DNA of 64,000 bases from CAVZZG01 sp963779685 (lineage in GTDB: Bacteria; Actinomycetota; Thermoleophilia; Gaiellales; F1-60-MAGs149), in assembly GCA_963779685.1 (NCBI GenBank), contig CAVZZG010000003.1, positions 2,232,001-2,296,000 on the forward strand, read 5' to 3'. Position 1 is the first letter of the stretch. The number at the start of each line of letters is the position of its first letter. Shown here piece by piece: positions 54,975 to 63,456 of this stretch. The position numbers were made by a program, and so were the translations under genes. The notes below the pieces were generated by a model. It saw nothing but the letters and a program-made list of their open reading frames with translations. It ran no database searches and was not told the origin of the DNA.

Positions 54975-55838
54975 TCAGCCGTCGCCGACGAGCGAGCGCA
55001 CCAGCGCGAGGGCGGGGGCGATCCGCGCGGCCTGGTCGTCGACCTCCGCCCGGTTGTCGAGCCCCTCGATGGTGAGCAGATAGGGCGCGGCGGGATCGCG
55101 CGCGGCGCGGAGCGCGCCGAGCAGGGCAGGCAGATCCGCCTGCCCCTCACCGGGGTAGCGGTAGAGCACCGAGAAGCCGCGCCGGTGATAGGCATCGGGC
55201 TGCTGGATCGACTCCAGCACGTAGTCCTTGACGTGGCCGGCGTACGCCAGGGGCGCGAGTTCGGCGATGACGCCGAGCGGCTCGTCGAAGGCCGCGATCG
55301 GGTTGATGACATCGAGGAAGACCCCGATCCGGCCGGCTCCGACGTCGGCCACGATGCGGCGGTACTCCGCGATCGTGAAGTCGGAGTGGTTCTCCAGCAG
55401 GAGGCGCACCCCGGCGGAGAGGGCCTCGTCGGCGGTCGCCGCGAGGACCGCGGTCACGAACTCGCGCTCGCGATCGATCACGTCCGGCTCCCCCGCCAGC
55501 TCCGCGCGGTAGAAGCCGGAGGCGACCCGAAGGTAGTCGCTCTCCAGCGCGACCGCCCCCTCCAGCCACTGCCGCACGCGCTCCACGCCGGACGCCACCG
55601 CGTCGCCACGGCGCGCGGCGCCGAGGAAATCGCCCGAGGCGCCCAGCCGCAGGCCCAGGTCTCGCGCCCGGCCCGCCAGCGCAACCAGGTCGGGATGGTT
55701 GCGGACGTGATGGAGGTTCACGCCGACGCCGTCGGCGCCCAGCGCCGCCGAGACGTCGAGGACGTCCTCCACGGTCACGCGCCCGGTCGCGAGGCGCATG
55801 TGCCAGCAGAGCGTGTCGGTGCCGACCAGGAAGGTCAC
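54975..55838 (-). CDS. Sugar phosphate isomerase/epimerase-like TIM barrel (xylose isomerase-type)
   Basis: 287 residues, GTG start. AP-endonuclease-2/xylose-isomerase-like barrel with metal ligands in LLLENHSDFTI (Glu), IGVFLDVINPIA (Asp), YAGHVKDYVL (His) and LLTIEGLDN (Glu). Isomerases and epimerases of ketoses or inositol derivatives are typical. The stop of the EamA gene is 4 bp away. Preceded by a small unknown gene (13-bp gap), so a two-gene minus operon. Confidence 0.83.
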   Translation of the reverse strand: MTFLVGTDTLCWHMRLATGRVTVEDVLDVSAALGADGVGVNLHHVRNHPDLVALAGRARDLGLRLGASGDFLGAARRGDAVASGVERVRQWLEGAVALESDYLRVASGFYRAELAGEPDVIDREREFVTAVLAATADEALSAGVRLLLENHSDFTIAEYRRIVADVGAGRIGVFLDVINPIAAFDEPLGVIAELAPLAYAGHVKDYVLESIQQPDAYHRRGFSVLYRYPGEGQADLPALLGALRAARDPAAPYLLTIEGLDNRAEVDDQAARIAPALALVRSLVGDG

Positions 55839-55851
55839 GCGGACCGGGCCG

Positions 55852-56466
55852 TCACAGCTGCTCCTGCCCCCAGTCCGCGTAGAACGAAGCCGTCACGAGC
55901 CGGACGGGGTGCCCGACAGCGTCGAGCTCCCGGGCGATCGCGTCGCTGGCGCCCCAGCTGGGGAGCCCCCACACGGCGAGACCGCGAGGGTCCGGCCCGA
56001 GATGGCCGATCCGCAGGCACGCCAGGTTCAGCACCAGGTCGCCGTGCCGGGCAGCGCGCCCGGCGAACCACGTCGCGAGCTCGTCGCGCGACGCGTCGGG
56101 GGCAGGCTCGAACCACTCGGCGTAGTAACGCCCGTGGGTACCCCGCACGGGCTCGCCGATGGGCTCGTAGCAGCCAGCGCGGTCGATCCTGGCGGCGAGT
56201 CGGAAGGGCTCCTCGTAGGCGTCGGCATCGCCCGAGCGGAACGTCTGCTCCCAGAAGTCGATGCGCTCGAGTCCCGCGTCCGGCGTGTACCAGGCGCTGA
56301 GGTACTCGGGGTCCGGGCCGAGCCGCCACGAGCGGCCGAGGTTCAGGAGGGCGATGTCATCGCCGTAGTCGCCGGCCCAGCCCGACTGCCCGCCGCCGGC
56401 GACCTTGTGGAACTCGTGCAGCCCGACCCCCGGGCGCCGCGAGATGTACTCGATGTAGATCAGCAT
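55852..56466 (-). CDS. Uncharacterised protein with two similar halves (dimeric alpha/beta-barrel-like)
   Basis: 204 residues. I do not recognise the family. Two halves appear related: LNLGRSWRLGPDPEYLSAW (about 41-59) and LACLRIGHLGPDPRGLAVW (about 148-166) share LGPDPxxLxxW. Beta-rich start MLIYIEYISRRPG and central FYADW-type Trp/Tyr residues suit a ferredoxin-like (EthD/NIPSNAP/DUF) barrel. Upstream neighbour in the same operon as the isomerase. Function not assigned. Confidence 0.6.
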   Translation of the reverse strand: MLIYIEYISRRPGVGLHEFHKVAGGGQSGWAGDYGDDIALLNLGRSWRLGPDPEYLSAWYTPDAGLERIDFWEQTFRSGDADAYEEPFRLAARIDRAGCYEPIGEPVRGTHGRYYAEWFEPAPDASRDELATWFAGRAARHGDLVLNLACLRIGHLGPDPRGLAVWGLPSWGASDAIARELDAVGHPVRLVTASFYADWGQEQL

Positions 56467-56518
56467 GTGCCGTGCAGTTCACCAGCCCCGAGCCGCCTGC
56501 GTCAAGCGGGCGCGCCCG

Positions 56519-57388
56519 TCAGCCAGGCTGCCTGAGGACCTCGATCGTGGCCGCGGCCTCCTCACCGCCGTGGCCCCCGGCGACCGCCTTCTCGTAGACA
56601 TCCCGCACCAGGCGCGGGAAGGCGGCGTTGACACCGCTGGTCTCGGCGGCAGCGACGATGTGGTGGATGGCGGCGAGGTGGGTGTCGATCGCCGCCTGAT
56701 CGCCCCGGTAGTCGCCGCGGGCAATCAGGCCCCGGTAGTAGTCCGCCTCGGCCGCGATCTCGACCAGGAGCGAGGGCACCGCATCGAACGCCTTGCCGGG
56801 ATCGACTCCCTCGGCCTCGCAGAAGGCCACTCCCTGCAGCAGCCCGATGCTGGCCCCGTAGTAGAAGCTGAGCCACGCGAGGTCGACCGCGGCCGCCCCG
56901 CCGACGTCGTCGGCGACGAAGGCCGATCGCCGGCCGAGGGCGAGCAGGGTGTCCCGGTGCCGGTCGAAGCCCGCTCGCGAGCCGCTGTAGGCGATCATGG
57001 TCGGCTCGTCCCCGATCCGGGCCGGGAACGTCAGGATCGCGCCGTCGATGTAGTCGACCCCGTATCCCTCCAACCACACCGCCAGCGACCGGGCGTCCGC
57101 CGGGCCGCCGCTCGCGAGCTGGACGAGCGTCCGGCCCTCGAGCGCATCGGCACCGGCCTCGGTCAGCACTGCCCGGGTCGCGTCGTAGTCCGCCACGCAG
57201 GCCACGACGAGCTCCGCCGCGCGGCAGGCGGCCGCAGGGGTCTCGGCGGTCGTGCCGCCCGTGGCGGCGTAGGCTGCGCGGCGCTCCGGCGATCGCGTCC
57301 ACGCCGTCACGTCGTGACCTGCCGAAGACAGGGTCCGCGCGAGCGTCGAACCCATGTTGCCGAGCCCGATGACTGCGACCGTTGCCAT
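56519..57388 (-). CDS. Imine reductase-like / 6PGDH-type NAD(P) oxidoreductase
   Basis: 289 residues. Rossmann VIGLGNMGSTLARTL, VVACVADYDATR and DGAILTFPARIGDEPTMI. The position of the catalytic Lys of hydroxyacid dehydrogenases carries Asp instead (GGAAAVDLAWLSFYY), as in imine-reductase-type members. ATG at 57388 preceded by AAGGGGGG. Single gene, divergent from the alcohol dehydrogenase at 57456. It may reduce imines or act as a beta-hydroxyacid dehydrogenase relative. Confidence 0.78.
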   Translation of the reverse strand: MATVAVIGLGNMGSTLARTLSSAGHDVTAWTRSPERRAAYAATGGTTAETPAAACRAAELVVACVADYDATRAVLTEAGADALEGRTLVQLASGGPADARSLAVWLEGYGVDYIDGAILTFPARIGDEPTMIAYSGSRAGFDRHRDTLLALGRRSAFVADDVGGAAAVDLAWLSFYYGASIGLLQGVAFCEAEGVDPGKAFDAVPSLLVEIAAEADYYRGLIARGDYRGDQAAIDTHLAAIHHIVAAAETSGVNAAFPRLVRDVYEKAVAGGHGGEEAAATIEVLRQPG

Positions 57389-57455
57389 GGCGCCCCCCTT
57401 CCGGTTGAGGCAGGATCGTACGCGGAGGACGGAAGAGCCGGTAGGCTCTGCGTCC

Positions 57456-58560
57456 ATGACGACCGTCCGGGCAGCGATCTACGACGGCACGGCCGGCGGT
57501 ATCGAGATCGCCGAGGTCGAGCTCGCCGGGCCGCATGCCGGCGAGGTCGAGGTCGCGATCGCCGCCGCCGGCGTCTGCCACTCCGACCTGCACGTGATCC
57601 GCGGCGAATGGGAGATCCCGCTGCCGGTCGTGCTCGGCCACGAGGGGGCCGGCGTCGTGACCGCGCTCGGCGAGGGCGTCACCGATCTGGCCGTCGGCGA
57701 CCACGTCGTCCTCTCCTGGGTGCCGCAGTGCGGCGACTGCCGTCAGTGCCGGCTGGGTCGACCGTGGCAGTGCGAGACGGCCGCCCGGGTCGCGACCACC
57801 GGAGTGCTGTACGACGGCACCAGCCGCTTCTCACGCGACGGCCGCGTCCTGCATCACTACCTGGGCGTCTCGTCCTTCGCCGAGCGGGTCGTCGTGCCCG
57901 CGTCGGGAGCCGTCAAGGTGCGCGCTGACGCGCCGCTCGACGTGATCGCGATCGTGGGGTGCGCGGTCGCCACCGGCGTCGGCGCCGTGCAGAACACGGC
58001 CGCGGGTCGAGGCGGGTGCGACCGTGGCCGTGATCGGGCTCGGCGGCGTGGGCCTGTCGTGCGTGCAGGGAGCGCGGCTTGCCGGGGCGTCCCGGATCGT
58101 CGCGGTGGACGTGAACCCCGCCAAGCTCGCGGTCGCCGGCCGGCTGGGCGCGACCGACGCGATCGATGCGTCCGGCGGCGATCCGGTCGAGCAGCTGCGC
58201 GACTCGGTGGTCGAAGGCCTCGACTACGTGTTCGACGCGATCGGGCGGATCGAGACGACCGAGCAGGCGATCCGCGCACTCGGCCCGGGTGGTGCAGCGG
58301 TGATCGTCGGGCTGCCGCCAACCGGGGCGCGCGCCACGTTCGAGCCGCTGGTCCTGGCCGAGGCGAACCAGCGCATCCTCGGCTCGAACTACGGGTCGGT
58401 CGATCCCCGCCGCGACATCCCGCGACTCGTCGACCTGTACATGGACGGCTCGCTCGACCTCGACGAGCTGATCTCCGGCCGCCGGCCGCTGGCCGAGGCC
58501 GTCGAGGCCCTCGCCGATCTCGACGCCGGCCGCACGCTCCGCACGCTGCTGACGAACTGA
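57456..58560 (+). CDS. Zinc-dependent alcohol dehydrogenase, one +1 frameshift
   Basis: About 367 residues corrected. Catalytic zinc GVCHSDLHV and LGHEGAG; structural zinc CGDCRQCRLGRPWQC; NAD motif VIGLGGVGLSCVQ. An extra base at 58004-58006 breaks the frame; without it NTAAVEAGATVAVIGLGG is continuous. Length 3n+1. Close in layout to the ADH at 45613. Followed after 23 bp by a DUF2071 gene. Confidence 0.85.
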
Positions 58561-58583
58561 TCGGCGCGGATGCGCGGAGCAGC

Positions 58584-59324
58584 GTGAAGCGCACCGACGG
58601 TCCCTACCGGCCGTGGCCCGCACCCCGAGCGCCGTGGATCATGCGGATGCGCTGGCACGACCTCTGCTTCCTGCACTGGCGCGTCGAGCCCGAGTTGCTT
58701 GCGCCGTTGCTGCCGCCCCCGCTCGTGCTGGACACGTTCGACGGCGCGGCCTGGCTCGGCGTGGTGCCGTTCCTGATGTCCGACGTGAGCCCTCGGATGA
58801 TTCCCCGCGTGCGGCGCGTCGCCGACTTCGGCGAGCTCAACGTCCGCACCTACGTGACGGCCGGCGGAAAACCGGGCGTCTGGTTCCTCTCGCTGGACGC
58901 GGGAGGCAGGCTCGCGGTCCGCGTCGCCCGGGCGGCCTTCAACCTTCCCTACCACGACGCGAGCATCGCCCTGCAGCGCGACGGAGACACCTTCCACTAC
59001 ACCAGCGCCCGTGACGACGCGCGCTCGGGCGCCGTGGAACTGGACGTCCGGTACCGCCCGACCGGGCCGCCCGTGCGCAGCGAGCCCGGCTCGCTGGAGT
59101 ACTACCTGGTCGAGCGCTACTGCCTCTACGCGGCCAACCGCCGCGGCCACACGCGCCGCCAGGAGGTCGACCACGTCCCGTGGCCGCTGCAACCTGCCAC
59201 GGCGGAGATCGCTCGCTGCTCCGTCACGGCGCCCTTCGGCATCCCGCTGGAGGGGCCGCCGATGGCGCACTTCTCCGCATCACTCGACGTCGTCGCCTGG
59301 CTCCAGGGTCGCCTGGAGAGTTGA
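58584..59324 (+). CDS. DUF2071 family protein (YqjF-like)
   Basis: 246 residues, GTG start. WHDLCFLHWRVEPELLAPLLPP, LDTFDGAAWLGVVPFLMSDV and LNVRTYVTAGGKPGVWFLSLD match the DUF2071 signature, an acetoacetate-decarboxylase-like fold with unknown function. Same strand as the ADH 23 bp upstream, so perhaps co-transcribed. Ends 2 bp before the convergent DHFR-fold gene. Confidence 0.84.
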   Translation: MKRTDGPYRPWPAPRAPWIMRMRWHDLCFLHWRVEPELLAPLLPPPLVLDTFDGAAWLGVVPFLMSDVSPRMIPRVRRVADFGELNVRTYVTAGGKPGVWFLSLDAGGRLAVRVARAAFNLPYHDASIALQRDGDTFHYTSARDDARSGAVELDVRYRPTGPPVRSEPGSLEYYLVERYCLYAANRRGHTRRQEVDHVPWPLQPATAEIARCSVTAPFGIPLEGPPMAHFSASLDVVAWLQGRLES

Positions 59325-59326
59325 AC

Positions 59327-59971
59327 CTACGCCCGGCGGGCGTAGGAGAAGTGGGCCACGGCGGGCGAGCTGGTGAGCTCGACGCACTCGAACGCCGACA
59401 GCGCCTCCGGCAGGTCCTCGAACAGGCGGGCGCCCGCGCCGAGGAACACCGGGGCCACGTGAACGGTCAACTCGTCGATCAGGCCGGCCCGGAGGTACTG
59501 CTGCACCGTCGAGGCCCCGCCCGGAATCGACACGTCACGGCCGTCGGCCGCGGCGATGGCCCGTTCGAGCGCCACGTCGATGCCGTCCGTGACGAAGTGG
59601 AACGTCGTACCGCCCTCCATCTCCACGGGGTCGCGCGCGTGGTTGGTCAGCACGAAGACGGGCGTGTGGAACGGGGGATCGTCGCCCCACCAGCCGGTCC
59701 AGGCCGGCTCGGTCCATGCCTCCCGCACCGGTCCGAACATGTTGCGCCCCATCACGGTGGCGCCGGTGTTCCGGCTCCACCGGCCGGCGTGATCGTCGTC
59801 GAGCCCGGTGTCGCCGCCCTCCAGGCCCTGCTGCTCGCGGAACGTCCGGGTCGCGAACGCCCAGGTGTGGAGGCCCATGCCGCCCTCGCCGATGGGGTTC
59901 TCGAGGCTCTGGCGCGGCCCGGCGACGAACCCGTCCAGCGACATCGTGATCTGACTCTTCACCTTCGACAC
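59327..59971 (-). CDS. Dihydrofolate reductase-family protein (RibD C-terminal-like)
   Basis: 214 residues, GTG start at 59971 with GGGAGG five bases upstream; a GTG at 59977 is possible. Motifs: ITMSLDGFVAGP, TGATVMGRNMFGP and IPGGASTVQQYL, all typical of the bifunctional-deaminase-reductase C-terminal family that uses NADPH. Exact substrate unknown; not a folA by sequence. Convergent with DUF2071 and divergent from the toroid-like gene. Confidence 0.85.
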   Translation of the reverse strand: MSKVKSQITMSLDGFVAGPRQSLENPIGEGGMGLHTWAFATRTFREQQGLEGGDTGLDDDHAGRWSRNTGATVMGRNMFGPVREAWTEPAWTGWWGDDPPFHTPVFVLTNHARDPVEMEGGTTFHFVTDGIDVALERAIAAADGRDVSIPGGASTVQQYLRAGLIDELTVHVAPVFLGAGARLFEDLPEALSAFECVELTSSPAVAHFSYARRA

Positions 59972-59998
59972 GGTCACCTCCCGTGCCAACCTATCAGC

Positions 59999-60889
59999 AT
60001 GGTCGGAGATCTTCCAGCTGCCGTGGCCTTCATGACCACCACGGCGCGGCTCCTCGACCGGCGCCGGCTCGAGTTGATGCTCGGGCGCGCGTCGGCCGGG
60101 TCGGTGGTGGCCGCGCTGGCCGGCTACCGCAACGACGACGGCGGTTTCGGCTCCGGGCTCGAACCCGACCTGCGCGCGCAAGACAGCCAGCCGTCCGCCG
60201 CGCTGCACGCGTTCGAGGTGTTCGCGGAGATCGCTCCGACGACCCATCCGTGGGCCGCAGAGCTGTGCACGTGGCTGGATCGGATCAGCCTCCCGGACGG
60301 CGGCGCCCCGTTCGCGCTGCCCGTGGACGAGCCCGTCGGATGCGCGCCCTTCTGGGTCGACGCCGACCCGTCGGCGTCGTCGCTGCTCCTGACTCCGGCC
60401 CTGGCCGCGCTCGCGCTCCGCATCGGGCGGACCGACCCTGCCGTCGCCGATCACCCCTGGCTGGCGAAGGCGACCGCCCACTGCCTCGGGCGCATTCGCA
60501 ACGGCGCTCCGCCCGGGCACGCGCTGGAGCTGAAGTTCGTCGTCCAGTTCCTGGATGCCGCGGTCGACGCGTACCCCGACGCCCACGCGGACCTCGCACG
60601 GATCCGGCGATCGATTCCGGCCGACGGCCGCGTGCACGTCGTCGGCGGCCTCGCGGACGAGGCCATCAACGCGCTCGACTTCGCGCCGGTGCCGGGCACG
60701 GCTGCCCGCGCCCTCTTCGATCCCGCCATCGTCGCGCAGGAGCTCGGCACCCTGCGCGCAGCCCAGTGCGCCGATGGCGGCTGGCCGTGCGACTGGGCGT
60801 CCTACTCGCCCGCCGCCGCGCTGGAGTGGCGCGGGTGGCTCACCGTTCGCGCCGTCTCGATCCTGCGCGCGAACGCCGCACCGGTCTAG
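59999..60889 (+). CDS. Alpha/alpha-toroid-like protein (prenyltransferase/terpene cyclase-like repeat)
   Basis: 296 residues. Two QW-like repeats are visible: YRNDDGGFGSGLE near residue 42 and QCADGGWPCDW near residue 258, the pattern of squalene-cyclase/prenyltransferase toroids. No transmembrane spans and no DxDD motif, so a catalytic cyclase is not claimed. Could be a lyase or hydrolase with an alpha/alpha barrel. The frame extends upstream without a better start than ATG 59999. Function not assigned. Confidence 0.62.
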   Translation: MVGDLPAAVAFMTTTARLLDRRRLELMLGRASAGSVVAALAGYRNDDGGFGSGLEPDLRAQDSQPSAALHAFEVFAEIAPTTHPWAAELCTWLDRISLPDGGAPFALPVDEPVGCAPFWVDADPSASSLLLTPALAALALRIGRTDPAVADHPWLAKATAHCLGRIRNGAPPGHALELKFVVQFLDAAVDAYPDAHADLARIRRSIPADGRVHVVGGLADEAINALDFAPVPGTAARALFDPAIVAQELGTLRAAQCADGGWPCDWASYSPAAALEWRGWLTVRAVSILRANAAPV

Positions 60890-62175
60890 CTCTGGACCAC
60901 CGGCGGCCAGGCGCCGAGCGGCTTGCCGATCTCCCAGTGGTGGCCGAAGGGATCCACGATCCGCCCCAGCAACCAGCCGTGCTCGGTTGCGACCGGCGCG
61001 AGCTCGGTGGCGCCGGTGGCGACCGCACGCTCCATCAGGGCGGCGGGGTCGTCGACGATCAGGAGCATCCGCGCGGTCGTCCCGCCCAGCGACTCGGGGC
61101 TGTGGTTCCCGTGGGCGGGTGCCTCGTCCGACACCCAGAACTGCGCACCGCCGGCCGAGAGCTGTGCGACGACCTCCTCGTGCTGGTCGGTGCCGCCGAC
61201 CCGGTACTCCTCAACCGCCCCGAATGCCGCCTGGTAGAAGGCGATCGCAGCGCGTCCCCGCCGTACCGACAGCTCCGGGAGGATCCGCGCACCGCAGACC
61301 GTCGCGGCCCGGCCGGCGACGATGGCGGCACCGAGGAGGCAGGCGTCGGCACCAAGGCCGGCGCTGCGCAACGCCGGCGCACCCGGCCGGCGCGAGGCCC
61401 GCTCGGTGTAGGCGTCGCGAAGCGCGTCGTGCAGCGGCGTGACTGCGGCACCGAGCCCTCCGCCGAGGATGACGGCTTCGGGGTCGAGCAGGGCGACGGC
61501 GTCGGCCAGCGCCGACCCGAGCCTGTCGCCGGCGTCGGCGAGGATCGCCTGCGCCCGTCTGTCGCCCTCGGCGGCGAGCGCCACGACGGCACGGCTGCCG
61601 TCGCCGCCGATACCGGTCTCCGCCTCGAACCGGGCGGCGATGCCGGCGCCCGAGCAGGCGGCCTCGAGGTTGCGGAACCCGGGAGCCGGCCACTCCCCGA
61701 TCGCGATCGCCTCGCCGCGGTGCCCGGCGATCGGTTCCCCGCGGTGGACGAAGGCCGACGACAGGCCGGTGCCGAGGGAGACGTAGAGGAAGCTGCCGAG
61801 CCCGTGCCCGGCTCCCCGGATCGCCTCGGCGAGCGCGCCGCAGCGAACGTCGGACGCGATCGTCACGACCACGCCGGGTGCCATCTCACGCAGGTCGTCG
61901 CCCGGCTGGCGCACCCAGCCGAGCACCTCCCGGCTCGTGAGCCGGCCGTCGCGGTCGACGTACTCGGCGAAGCCGGCACCGATGGCGGAGACGGCACCGC
62001 CGAGGTCCGCGGCATGCTCCGCGAGCTCCCGCGCGAGCCGCAGCGTGGCGTCGAGGCCGGGATCGGCGAGCTCGCCCCGGGGGGCATGCACCGTCCGCCG
62101 GGCGACGATCTGGCCGTCGGGCGTGACCAGCGCACCGGCGGTCTTGGTGCCGCCGACGTCGAGGGCCAGGATCAT
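60886..62175 (-). CDS. ROK-family kinase fused to a VOC (PhnB-like) domain
   Basis: 429 residues. The N-terminal part (about 1-290) is a ROK sugar kinase/regulator fold: LALDVGGTKTAGALV phosphate loop, YVSLGTGLSSAFVHRG and VILGGGLGAAV. The ROK zinc motif CxCGxxGC is not present; the site reads FRNLEAACSGAG. From about residue 300, ILPELSVRRGRAAIAFYQAAFGA to PFGHHWEIGKP is a complete PhnB-type glyoxalase/VOC domain with metal His/Glu. No stop or start is visible in any frame at the junction. Start overlaps the cupin stop (ATGA). Confidence 0.8.
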   Translation of the reverse strand: MILALDVGGTKTAGALVTPDGQIVARRTVHAPRGELADPGLDATLRLARELAEHAADLGGAVSAIGAGFAEYVDRDGRLTSREVLGWVRQPGDDLREMAPGVVVTIASDVRCGALAEAIRGAGHGLGSFLYVSLGTGLSSAFVHRGEPIAGHRGEAIAIGEWPAPGFRNLEAACSGAGIAARFEAETGIGGDGSRAVVALAAEGDRRAQAILADAGDRLGSALADAVALLDPEAVILGGGLGAAVTPLHDALRDAYTERASRRPGAPALRSAGLGADACLLGAAIVAGRAATVCGARILPELSVRRGRAAIAFYQAAFGAVEEYRVGGTDQHEEVVAQLSAGGAQFWVSDEAPAHGNHSPESLGGTTARMLLIVDDPAALMERAVATGATELAPVATEHGWLLGRIVDPFGHHWEIGKPLGAWPPVVQS

Positions 62176-63044
62176 GCGTCCCGGTAGTCCGGCGCGACTC
62201 CCACCAGCGCGGTCGCGTTGACGCCGTTCACGTTCCGGTACTCGTGGCGCGCGCCGCGGGGCAGGTACACGGCGTCGTCGGGCCCGACCTCGAACACGAA
62301 CGTCCGCTCCTCCCACCATGCCCGCACGACGAGCGACCCGGTGAGCCCGTACAGCACCTCGTCGCCGGCATGAGCGTGGATCGGCGAACGCGCCCCCGGC
62401 GACAGGCTCGTGCGGGCGACCGTGATGTACTCGGTGCTGATGAGGAGGCCCACGAGCGCGCCGCCCTCGAGCCGGTAGGAGATGTCGGCGTCGCGCAGCT
62501 GCATGATCGACTGCTCGTGCCCGCTCGCCGGGAGCGCCCCGAGCAGGTGGTCACGCGTGTAGGTGGACACCTCGAGGTAGGGCCGGGTGCGGGAGTAGGC
62601 GCCGGAGGTGCCGGCGGCCGGGGGCGGGGCGAACAGCTCGAGCACGCGGAGCGGTTCGGTGCCGTGGGCGAAGGCGTGGTGCCAGGTGTTGGCGCGGAAG
62701 AACACGTTGCCGCCGGCCGGCACCAGCTCGACCTCACCCGTCTCGGGGTTGGCGATGATCATCTCGCCCGAGAGGACCTGCAGCAGCTCGTCCGCGCCGA
62801 AGACCGTGCGGAACTCGCGGGAGTGGCGGAACGCGCCGCCCGGGGCGAGACCGAACACGAGTGCGTGGATCTCGGCCGAGGACACGTAGATCCAGTCCAT
62901 CACCTCGCCAGCCTCGTCGTCACCCCAGACGTGCCGGGTGACGGACGTCCGTGTCACCAGCGTGGGCTCGGCGAAGGTCGGCCGTGGCGACGGACTGTAG
63001 GCGCGCGCCGGCGGACCGGACTCCTGCGAGGTCACCCGCCGCAC
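62172..63044 (-). CDS. Bicupin domain protein
   Basis: 290 residues from GTG 63044; GTG 63035 is also possible. Two cupin barrels: NTWHHAFAHGTEPLRVLELF (first) and ARSPIHAHAGDEVLYGLTGSL (second, with the metal His pair), then DAVYLPRGARHEYRN. Neither GTG has a good ribosome-binding site, whereas ATG 63073 has GGAAGGGAG but is out of frame (a lost base near 63050 would join them). Possible dioxygenase or isomerase of sugar-type substrates. Overlaps the ROK gene by ATGA. Confidence 0.78.
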   Translation of the reverse strand: MRRVTSQESGPPARAYSPSPRPTFAEPTLVTRTSVTRHVWGDDEAGEVMDWIYVSSAEIHALVFGLAPGGAFRHSREFRTVFGADELLQVLSGEMIIANPETGEVELVPAGGNVFFRANTWHHAFAHGTEPLRVLELFAPPPAAGTSGAYSRTRPYLEVSTYTRDHLLGALPASGHEQSIMQLRDADISYRLEGGALVGLLISTEYITVARTSLSPGARSPIHAHAGDEVLYGLTGSLVVRAWWEERTFVFEVGPDDAVYLPRGARHEYRNVNGVNATALVGVAPDYRDA

Positions 63045-63128
63045 CGGGCGTGGTCGATGGTCGTCGCGGCCATGAGGACTCCCTTCCGGTCAGGCATCAC
63101 CGGCATGGTAGGCCCAACGCCCGCGATC

Positions 63129-63404
63129 TCAGCCGCCGTGATCGCGTCGCGCCTCGTCCTCCATCCGGGCGAGCCGGGTGTAGTAATCGCTGAACTCGTT
63201 CAGGTGCGCGAGGGCGATCCTGGCAGTGGTGAGCGCGTCGTCGCCGGTCACGTTGGTGGCCGGATCCGTGAGCCCGTGCTCGAGCTCGACGTTCATCCCA
63301 CTGCGGAACTCCTCGACGTCGAACGGCGCGGCATCCCAGTCGATGCCGACCTCGGCGCCGAACCGGCGCGCTTCCTCGGTGGTGAAGTCGGTTCGACCGG
63401 GCAC
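63129..63404 (-). CDS. DUF5661 family protein
   Basis: 91 residues. FTTEEARRFGAEVGIDWDAA, FRSGMNVELEHGLTDPATNVT and LAHLNEFSDYYTRLARME are close to the DUF5661 consensus; no function is known for the family. ATG start; acidic, cytoplasmic and without signal peptide. Located alone on the minus strand; 84 bp separate it from the cupin start. Confidence 0.85.
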   Translation of the reverse strand: MPGRTDFTTEEARRFGAEVGIDWDAAPFDVEEFRSGMNVELEHGLTDPATNVTGDDALTTARIALAHLNEFSDYYTRLARMEDEARRDHGG

Positions 63405-63456
63405 GTGTCAGGAGTCTAGCCCGAAGCGCAGGGCGGCACCGGCGCCGGCAGCGAGT

